A stretch of DNA of 64,000 nucleotides from the NCBI GenBank assembly GCA_030867875.1, contig JAOWCC010000191.1, positions 372,001-436,000 on the forward strand, given 5' to 3'. A model generated the notes under the pieces. It was not told where the DNA came from and did no database searches. It saw nothing but the letters and a program-made list of their open reading frames with translations. The position numbers were made by a program, and so were the translations under genes. The first letter of the stretch is position 1. Each line of letters begins with the position of its first letter. The DNA comes from Actinernus sp. WN-2022. Lineage: Eukaryota; Cnidaria; Anthozoa; Actiniaria; Actinernidae. Positions 60,801 to 64,000 of the stretch are shown in pieces.

Positions 60801-63800
60801 GTCTATTGAGTAATATGAAAGAGCACTAAATTATTTGATTCAGTACCTCAAAACCAGGATAAACAAGTGAGCCTGTTTACAAAGCATGTCTGTCGAATAG
60901 TTTCCTATTGAAATCGGTTGTACTATAAATAGCTAGGTATAAGTATATACTATTCGCACCTCCGCGCGCCGCTATCTGTTGTCATGCATGCAAGTTTTAA
61001 TATTTTCAAGTCGTTCATGTATCTCGATCGCCCTTGCCCCATGGCAAAGGGTTTTTCTCTTTGCCTTTACTGGCTCACATGTAAACGACTAATAATACTC
61101 TGTAGTTAAATATAACATAGCTCGGTTGTTGAAACTACAATGTTCGTGTAGCAGATTCACAAATAAACATCCAGGCAATTAACGTGCATCCTTCTGTTTT
61201 CCTCTTCCTCGCTTTGGCCCTTAACTTCGGCTTATTAAAGAGAGACCAGACTACATATGTAGGAGTATATATATATTAGAGAGTGGGGTTTATAATTTGT
61301 ACGGCATGTGTGTATTAATTAGAGCATATTTCGTATGAGTGGGACAAACTACGGCATGTCTGTAACCGTGTACTGTGCTGTACGTACTAGCTCTGTGATC
61401 TGATTGGATCAGCAAGACAAAAACAATTGGAAACCATTTCAACATCCACGGCATGCCGTAAGCTAACCGTGCTGTAGTTTGTCCCACTCATACGAAATCT
61501 GCTCTAATAGCCCTTTGTTAGGTACATGTATATAAACCAGAAAATAATATACATGTACATGTAGGTACTTGTCAGTATTATGCTTGAGTCACTATATTAG
61601 CATATAGTAATATATTACATACAATATTTTAATTTCATGATCATGGATATGTGGATTTTCATATATATATTTCATGTTTCTACACCTCAATCTTCTATGT
61701 CTGCACTATATATAGCTAGTACATGTAACTCCAGCTTTAATATTTTTTTATGTCTGCCAGTTTAAGGAAACATTTCACATATGTTTTCACACCCCCAATA
61801 TCTGACATTGGTATATACCACACCAGTGAATATCACTTTTTGCGCGCTCTTATTGGCTACTCAAACAGTGAATATGATTTCATATTCACCTCTGAGCAAA
61901 GCAGCGATCATCTCGCGCGAGTTTTTGTCCATTTCACAGGAAATAAAATAACTATTTGGTGCTGGCTATTCACCTACAGTGTGGAATATACTAAACAATT
62001 ATATATTCACCTCAGTGTTGGTGAATAGTGGTGGATATTTACCTCGCCGAAGCGGCTCGGTAAATATCCACCACTATTCACCTCCACTTCGGTGAATAAT
62101 TGTTAATTATTTTTTCACACCATTTTTCACATCTTCAAAACATGTCACAGCTAGGTGTTTCACACAAATTTCACATGATATATCCCAGTACAGTTAATAT
62201 AGATATTTTGAGGATATTACATGGTCGCGCGGAGATACGGATTTTATCTTCGAGTGTTGATGAAATATCTTATGAGTGAGCGCAGCGAACGGGTAAGATA
62301 CTCATCAACACGAGAAGATAAAATCTGTATCTCCAAGCAGCCATGTAATGTTCTGTTTAATATATAATTATTGATGAAATACTAGTTTCAATCTCTTACT
62401 AAAAAGGCTAGAAATCTTTGAAAGCGAGTCATATTTTCAAAAGTGATATATTCCGGTGTGAAGATATCATTTATATCTTCACGTGTGAAGATATCACTTT
62501 TTAGAAAGAAATATACACTGGTATTTCATCGAAAATTATATATTAAAGTAATATTAATAAATATTAATATTATTGTTACTATAATTCACATGTAATTTCA
62601 CAGCAATATGTATTGTCACATCCTTGTCTCCCTGCATTTGGTAAATGTAGTCTTGAATATTTCACATCATTTCATGGTGTGAAAAGAAGGACACCTTTTC
62701 ACATGGTAGTTTCACATCATTTTTTCACATACATGTTCATGTGAAAAAAATTATGTGAAAACTATGTGAAAATATGTGTGAAATTTGTTGATTTCACTTC
62801 CCAATTTCACATATGTCACATGATGTGCTCCAGTAGTGTTAATTGAAGTTGTGTCCTTTAAATTAATATACTTTACATGTAAGTATACTTTAAGTATACT
62901 TCAAGTACATGTTTTATCAAAGTATACTTCAAGTATACTTTACAAGTATACTTCAAGTATATGTTTCACCAAAGTATACTTCAAGTATACTTATCATCCC
63001 ATCAACTTTGTTTTCTTTAGTCCAAAAACACCACTACTTTAAGTATACTTTTTATCAAGCAAGTATACTTCAAGTATACTTTACAATATGGTTTCTAGTA
63101 CAATTAAAGTATACTTTAACACTACATTAAGTATACTTCAAGTATACTTCAAGTATATACTTTATGTATGTTTCAAGTATACTTCAAATATACTTCAATT
63201 TGATGAGGGTAGGCCCCCCAGAATGGAAAATAGATGGACAAAAATGGGGGATGGGGGTGGTACCCTGCGCTGACAGCTGTGTCTGTTGAAAAAAATGGGT
63301 CCCTATCTGGGGCATGTGTTTGACCTGCTCCCTAATATACTCAATAAAAGATATATATGTATTCTGATTGGTCAATAATGAGTGCATACAATGGTTATAG
63401 AGTGCACTGTTGCACAATCTCAGCAAATGTTTGCTCAGTATATTATAAACAAAAAGAAGCTAAATGTACACGTAGGTGAGTGCAATTTCAGAACTTTCAA
63501 AATATCACTCAGTGTCCATAAATCATGTATAGCACGAGCAGTTCATGCAATTTTGTCTATGTGTTCCAAAGAAAACCATAAAATAACCAGTAAATATGAC
63601 TTTATTCATTTTAGAGAATTACTTGGAGAAAAACCTGAATGCCACGTATATCTACTGTTAATTCATACATTCAATTCCACGTTACTGAATTGTGTCTGGT
63701 TTTTTTTGGGAGGGGTATGTTTTTATTTTTAATAAATATATATACATTGTATATATATTTTTGGGGGAGGGGGGGGGGGGTTGCAAGCAAGGGTGCTTAT

Positions 63801-63984
63801 AAGGAAATACAGCAATTAAAACAGACACTGGAAACATTATATGAAGGTCACTTACCAAGTCCCCCTGCATGTGCATCAATTAATGAGCAACCAACAGGAA
63901 GACCTTCCCATAATCCCATCTGCTCTGCTGCCTGAGCTGATAGCCCTTCATCAAGAGGACAACCAGGTTGTGCAGTGAGCTGCC
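36727..63984 (-). CDS. FGGY: FGGY carbohydrate kinase domain-containing protein, C-terminal 10 exons (5' part outside window)
   Basis: Sugar kinase of the FGGY family; the animal member is known as a D-ribulose kinase acting in the cytosol on free pentuloses. Exons on the minus strand: 63984-63856, 54873-54770, 51628-51521, 46818-46757, 43885-43729, 40678-40604, 39723-39603, 38376-38282, 37372-37311, 36814-36727. Lengths 129, 104, 108, 62, 157, 75, 121, 95, 62, 88 join in frame to ~333 codons ending in TGA, and every intron is AG/GT with matching phase (1,0,0,2,0,0,1,0,2). Visible family motifs in order: [10 protein letters not shown] (the Asp is the expected catalytic base), [12 protein letters not shown] (phosphate-binding), [45 protein letters not shown] (adenosine-binding), [13 protein letters not shown]. 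The upstream sugar-binding FGGY_N half must lie beyond 64000. Introns range from ~0.5 to 9 kb and are full of repeats. No in-frame stop or frameshift was found in the exons, so the gene looks functional. Assignment rests on motif recognition, not on an alignment. Confidence 0.94.
37311..37372 (-). CDS. FGGY: FGGY exon I ([14 protein letters not shown])
   Basis: Acceptor CGTGTTTAG at 37373, donor CAAAG|GTAGGG at 37310. 62 nt, phase 0 to 2. It encodes [20 protein letters not shown]. Too short to be found by ORF length; identified by the conserved VGKVV.P stretch and by phase agreement with both neighbours. Confidence 0.88.
37757..37904. mobile_element. Palindromic MITE (ATAGATGGTTT ... AAACCATCTAT), FGGY intron
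   Basis: Inverted ATAGATGGTTT ends. Inside, GCCATGTTGGTGTACAG and CTGTACACTAACATGGCCGC are also inverted. Sister copy at 14914-15053; the core also recurs within the MITE at 13321-13711. Confidence 0.72.
38282..38376 (-). CDS. FGGY: FGGY exon H ([15 protein letters not shown])
   Basis: Acceptor TGTCCTCCAG at 38377, donor GTCCAG|GTGAGT at 38281. 95 nt, phase 1 to 0. It encodes [20 protein letters not shown], then [12 protein letters not shown] repeat element starts 22 nt upstream of the acceptor, so it must supply the branch-point region. Confidence 0.93.
38399..38655. mobile_element. MITE (CAATTATTCACCGAAGTGG family) beside FGGY exon H
   Basis: The same ~260-300-bp sequence as 61810-62103 but inverted: CAATTATTCACCGAAGTGGA, then AAAACTCGCGCGAGGTGATC, then TGGTGTGGTATATAC. 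It begins 22 nt upstream of the exon H acceptor. Confidence 0.75.
38685..38835. repeat. AAC/AAT/GAT-type simple sequence
   Basis: Interrupted trinucleotide runs (ATGATGATGATGATAACAAT and similar). Confidence 0.7.
39070..39602 (-). repeat. Exon-derived tandem array copying FGGY exon G and its splice donor
   Basis: Six further copies of an 85-88-bp unit follow exon G. Each reads, on the minus strand, ATCACATCAACACGATGGT, TTGTGTGGCGGGTTAACTAA, GCTGATGTTACAG and then GTAAC. Donor positions recur at ~39602, 39515, 39427, 39342, 39256, 39168 and 39083 (spacings 87, 88, 85, 86, 88, 85). Unit variants alternate with a period of three, so the array is a duplicated ~259-bp trimer. Two units stay open in the LCGGLTKN frame; others are shifted. 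Confidence 0.92.
39603..39723 (-). CDS. FGGY: FGGY exon G (LCGGLTKN, adenosine-binding), source of a tandem array
   Basis: Acceptor TTTTTTTTCCAG at 39724, donor GTCACAG|GTAACT at 39602. 121 nt, phase 0 to 1. It encodes [19 protein letters not shown], then [20 protein letters not shown]. The distal two thirds of this exon plus its donor have been amplified into the array at 39070-39602. Confidence 0.93.
39838..40017. mobile_element. AGAGCAGATTTCG-family MITE, 180 bp
   Basis: AGAGCAGATTTCG ... CGAAATCTGCTCT perfect ends, with interior GGCACGGTTACTGTACGACA. Located 115 bp upstream of exon G. Confidence 0.78.
40604..40678 (-). CDS. FGGY: FGGY exon F ([22 protein letters not shown])
   Basis: Acceptor TTATCAG at 40679, donor CTGGCA|GTAAGT at 40603. 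75 nt, phase 0 to 0. It encodes [20 protein letters not shown], the helix of the C-terminal lobe that precedes the adenosine-binding segment. Confidence 0.9.
40925..41205. repeat. Interspersed element carrying a 21-bp CACGTG minisatellite
   Basis: Six copies of the ~21-bp unit ACAGTCACGTGCTGATATAAT at 40947-41073, followed by GAGCTCATGATCCCCATGGG and AGATCGACAATCGATTGGAG. The same flanks occur at 46427-46590 with only one degenerate unit. Confidence 0.78.
41361..42039. mobile_element. PIF/Harbinger-like element, 679 bp, TAA-flanked
   Basis: TAA at 41358-41360 and 42040-42042. Ends AGTCCGTTTCCAACGTCGAC and TTCAACATTTGAAACGGGCC, then GTGCCGAATTCAAATCTAAT / ATTGGATTCGGCAC inverted. The interior repeats the GTGATTGGCTCA / TGAGCCAATCAC motif on both strands more than ten times. 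Confidence 0.75.
42962..43010 (-). mobile_element. 49-bp SINE tail with perfect 14-bp TSD
   Basis: CCCTCGTAGGGCGTGCACAC ... CCACTTTAAATC is the end of the SINE body seen at 32584-32641, without the tRNA head. It is flanked by TAATGCCATTATGT at 42948-42961 and 43011-43024. Confidence 0.88.
43201..43503. mobile_element. Palindromic MITE (CCACAGGCAGCCCAAG)
   Basis: Ends CCACAGGCAGCCCAAG and CTTGGGCTGCCTGTGG; inner CATACAAAACCTTGTCAAAT / CAAGGTTTTGTATG and GCTTGAATAAACGTAC / GTACGTTTATTCAAGC are inverted. Partial relatives at 30290-30395 and 36085-36160. Lies ~225 bp downstream of exon E. Confidence 0.8.
43729..43885 (-). CDS. FGGY: FGGY exon E ([14 protein letters not shown])
   Basis: Acceptor TTTTTTCAG at 43886, donor GGAATG|GTAAGT at 43728. 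157 nt, phase 2 to 0. It encodes [18 protein letters not shown], then [20 protein letters not shown]. The DFHGNRSP block is one of the most conserved signatures of this subfamily. Confidence 0.95.
44778..46344. repeat. 27-copy minisatellite (57/59-bp units) in an FGGY intron
   Basis: Unit AACACAATGAACCGATTATG, ACCAGCTCACGTGTACGG, TGCATGCGCAGTTGTACAA. Two unit types differ by CACGTG versus CACGCGTG (57 and 59 bp) and follow ABB or AAB runs. Copies are almost identical, a sign of recent expansion. Open frames on both strands ([19 protein letters not shown] repeats) are artefacts. Confidence 0.95.
46322..46425. repeat. Hairpin at the end of the minisatellite
   Basis: ACGGTTCATGCGCAGTTGT and ACAACTGCGCATGAACCGT are exact inverses ~65 bp apart. 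The left arm is the last unit of the array, so the unit may have arisen from one arm of a palindromic element. Confidence 0.75.
46427..46590. repeat. Sister copy of the 40925-41205 element
   Basis: GGCCTTTTGCAGGAAACAGT, then GAGCTCGTGATCCCATGGGA and AGATCGTCAATCGATTGGAG. One degenerate copy of the 21-bp unit. Confidence 0.7.
46757..46818 (-). CDS. FGGY: FGGY exon D ([14 protein letters not shown])
   Basis: Acceptor TTATACAG at 46819, donor AAAAG|GTAGTT at 46756. 62 nt, phase 0 to 2. It encodes [20 protein letters not shown], the helical insert that follows the GKL segment in the family. Short and divergent, but phase and position both fit. Confidence 0.85.
46949..47515. mobile_element. hAT MITE, 551 bp, 8-bp TSD AATCTAAT
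   Basis: TSD AATCTAAT at 46949-46956 and 47508-47515. TIR TAGCCTGATTTTCAGACGGT and its inverse at the right end, extended by GTCGTCCGCTCACTTCCTCC. Same family as 12202-14153. Confidence 0.88.
47752..51068. mobile_element. 'GGAGCCC' MITE expanded by a nested ~2-kb element
   Basis: Left end CAGGAGCCCATAACCAGGAG, right end GCTGCTGGTTATGGGCTCCTGG. Within it, CCCTATATCATTATGACGTCA (49001-49021) and its inverse (50945-50965) lie beside AAGGTTACCGTATACCTTCG (49271-49290) and its inverse (~50899-50918). They mark an inner element that carries a basic minus-strand frame ([19 protein letters not shown]) and a Ser-rich plus-strand frame over the same bases. I do not recognise a transposase. Confidence 0.55.
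50363..50890. repeat. Tandem duplication, ~260-bp units
   Basis: GTGTTGACGTTTGCTTTGAT ... AAACTTTGAAGATGA occurs at 50363-50634 and 50635-50890. Unit 2 lacks 13 bp after CAGAAGCCAA. In unit 1 a 62-codon plus-strand frame ([17 protein letters not shown]) is open; the deletion shifts it in unit 2. Confidence 0.85.
51168..51366. mobile_element. AGAGCAGATTTCG-family MITE beside FGGY exon C
   Basis: AGAGCGGATTTCGAGCAAGT at the left, CCCACTTTACGAAATCTCT at the right, interior GGCACGGTTACTGTACGGCG. Its right end contains GGGAAACTGGTAACA on the minus strand, identical to the exon C donor region. Confidence 0.8.
51337..51530 (-). repeat. 60-bp tandem array copying the FGGY exon C donor
   Basis: The unit on the minus strand is GGGAAACTGGTAACACATTC, TCCATAATACAGTTCGCGTC, CATAGAGATTTCGTGTGAGT. 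Exactly 60 bp, three near-identical copies, the last running into the MITE. Each copy carries AAACTG|GTAACA. Confidence 0.93.
51521..51628 (-). CDS. FGGY: FGGY exon C ([13 protein letters not shown] / [10 protein letters not shown])
   Basis: Acceptor CTTATAG at 51629, donor AAACTG|GTAACA at 51520. 108 nt, phase 0 to 0. It encodes [19 protein letters not shown], then the [13 protein letters not shown] segment. The last nine exon bases plus the donor recur three more times downstream in the intron (donors at 51460, 51400 and 51341). Continuing past the real donor in frame meets TAA after five codons. Confidence 0.92.
52135..52484. mobile_element. 'GGAGCCC' MITE, near-complete copy
   Basis: CAAGAGCCCATTACCAGGAG ... 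CGCTCTTGGTAATGGGCTCC; inner GATGTAGCTATTTTTAG / CTATAAATAGCCACATC and TTCCCGCGAAA / TTTCGCGGGAA are inverted. Confidence 0.75.
52485..54139. other. FGGY intron sequence, nothing recognised
   Basis: AT-rich, only short open frames without motif support. Confidence 0.4.
54140..54760. mobile_element. Nested AGAGCAGATTTCG-family MITEs ending at FGGY exon B
   Basis: Outer copy from ~54140 (CGGATTTCACGGTTTGACTG) to 54760 (CAACTCACACAAAATCTGCTG). Inner copy 54315-54501 (AGAGCAGGTTTCGAATGAGT ... CGAAATCTGCTCT). GGCATGCCGTACGGTAACCG recurs inside. Confidence 0.72.
54770..54873 (-). CDS. FGGY: FGGY exon B (ICGTSTCHM motif)
   Basis: Acceptor TGTGTAG at 54874, donor GGCA|GTAAGT at 54769. It encodes GVIGADVKG, then [18 protein letters not shown], the phosphate-binding loop. 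It takes the split Gly codon from exon A and ends phase 0. A MITE of the AGAGCAGATTTCG family ends only 9 nt inside the following intron (54760). Confidence 0.93.
55480..55750. repeat. Palindromic repeat (TGCAAACCGAGGTAAG)
   Basis: AGCCAATCAGAGC / AGCCAATCAGAAC borders. TGCAAACCGAGGTAAGTTTG and CAAAGTTACCGAGGTTTGCA are inverted around GAATTC centres. Confidence 0.6.
55840..56040. mobile_element. MITE with 17-bp perfect TIR AGGGGTATAGAATGGTC
   Basis: AGGGGTATAGAATGGTC and GACCATTCTATACCCCT bound 201 bp. The right end is duplicated at ~55951-55967, with GGGTCTCGG repeats between. Confidence 0.72.
56500..56860. repeat. AAGTATACTTCAAATGTACTT array
   Basis: Imperfect tandem copies of AAGTATACTTCAAATGTACTT and TTCTGAGTATACTTG; nearly every unit contains the palindrome AGTATACT. 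Confidence 0.8.
57986..58209. mobile_element. TIR element (ACAGGCTACTCAAGCGTAAG)
   Basis: ACAGGCTACTCAAGCGTAAG and CTTACGCTTGGGTAGCCTGT are inverted ends, 224 bp, inside the 57243-60474 element. Confidence 0.72.
58210..60080. other. Interior of the nested element, no recognised gene
   Basis: 58310-58700 has two overlapping plus-strand frames ([37 protein letters not shown]) and a possible donor at 58686. Function unknown. AATGCACTTATCAATTGAAA at 59698 recurs near 42180 and, inverted, at 42485. Confidence 0.35.
60475..60710 (-). other. Small minus-strand open frame, unknown
   Basis: The frame reads [36 protein letters not shown] and [17 protein letters not shown], then a stop, about 70 codons with no ATG at its start. 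The amphipathic helical pattern is protein-like and could be an exon of the 56278-63346 element. No family recognised. Confidence 0.35.
61321..61505. mobile_element. AGAGCAGATTTCG-family MITE, complete copy
   Basis: AGAGCATATTTCGTATGAGT ... ACTCATACGAAATCTGCTCT; inner ACAAACTACGGCATG / GGCATGCCGT and GTAGTTTGT are inverted. The best-preserved copy in the window. Confidence 0.8.
61810..62103. mobile_element. MITE (GGTATATACCACACCAGTG family)
   Basis: Full-length relative of 38399-38655 in opposite orientation. The GGTAAATATCCACCACTATT / GTGGTGGATATTTACC centre forms a hairpin. Confidence 0.75.
62216..62349. mobile_element. Palindromic MITE (ATTACATGG ... CCATGTAAT)
   Basis: Arms GAGATACGGATTTTATCTTC and GAAGATAAAATCTGTATCTC with TGTTGATGA / TCATCAACA inverted. 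Confidence 0.75.
62360..62543. mobile_element. Palindromic MITE (ATATAATTATTGATGAAATAC)
   Basis: Ends TATAATTATTGATGAAATAC and GTATTTCATCGAAAATTATA; inner GTGAAGATATCA words on both strands. Decayed copy at 767-850. Confidence 0.7.
62870..63200. repeat. AAGTATACTTCAAGTATACTT array
   Basis: More than fifteen copies of AAGTATACTT, mostly as AAGTATACTTCAAGTATACT. Mirror of the array at 56500-56860. Confidence 0.85.
63856..63984 (-). CDS. FGGY: FGGY exon A (DAHAGGLG motif)
   Basis: First FGGY exon visible. It starts after TTTCACAG at 63985 (phase 1) and ends at CTTG|GTAAGT. It encodes the helix ending in [17 protein letters not shown]. The Asp of DAHAGG is the conserved catalytic-base position of FGGY kinases. 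129 nt, ends phase 1. Confidence 0.92.
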
Positions 63985-64000
63985 CTGTGAAATGAAGAGG

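Larger units (their letters stand above)
56278..63346. mobile_element. ~7-kb region bounded by inverted ends and inverted AAGTATACTT arrays
   Basis: Left end TATTAGGGAGCAGGTCAAAA, right end TTTGACCTGCTCCCTAATAT. Next inward GGGTAGGGGGATGGGG-type G-rich tracts are found, then CCCTCATCAAATTGAAGTAT (56498) and its inverse (~63188-63210), then arrays of GTATAC palindromes. It may be one transposon enlarged by internal insertions, or two inverted members of one family. It lies wholly inside the FGGY intron between exons A and B. Confidence 0.6.

Overview
This window reads as nuclear DNA of an animal, most likely a cnidarian (an anthozoan/coral-type genome). It is AT-rich, has spliced genes with GT-AG introns, and is crowded with small palindromic transposons, CR1/L2-type non-LTR retrotransposons, a DIRS-type tyrosine-recombinase element and tRNA-derived SINEs. 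No bacterial-style operons are present. The taxonomic call is inference; the gene and repeat calls below were read from the sequence.

Two host genes are supported, both on the minus strand. (1) An FGGY-family carbohydrate (D-ribulose-type) kinase fills the right half. Ten coding exons, from 63984 down to the stop codon at 36727, give an uninterrupted C-terminal ~333 residues, with every splice phase agreeing; the N-terminal exons lie beyond the right edge. (2) A tandem discoidin (F5/8 type C) gene lies at 22632-6807: two complete domain modules, each built of a long 5' exon plus a 145-nt 3' exon. The last intron is ~14 kb and packed with transposons.

Layout. 1-6800: small TIR elements (two PIF/Harbinger-like palindromes back to back, a TTAA-flanked 944-bp element, others). 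6807-22632: the discoidin gene; its big intron holds a decayed CR1/L2-like LINE (7085-10140), a 1.2-kb fold-back element, a LINE tail with an inverted end, a three-level hAT > LINE > MITE nest, and a cluster of 'GGAGCCC' MITEs. 22800-34100: intergenic, with an endonuclease fragment, a decayed DIRS element, a GATC-rich tandem repeat, and a second LINE split by an inverted tRNA-SINE complex with 13-bp target-site duplications. 34100-36700: a fold-back element. 36727-64000: the FGGY gene, whose introns carry minisatellites, MITEs and a ~7-kb region bounded by inverted AAGTATACTT arrays.

The most unusual signal is inside FGGY. Two of its exons have had their 3' ends, including the 5' splice site, amplified into tandem arrays: ~86-bp units beside the exon at 39603-39723 and 60-bp units beside the exon at 51521-51628. 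In the second case the unit appears to have been born from a 15-bp match between the splice donor region and the end of a neighbouring MITE. The same MITE family also ends 9 nt from the donor of another exon of the gene.
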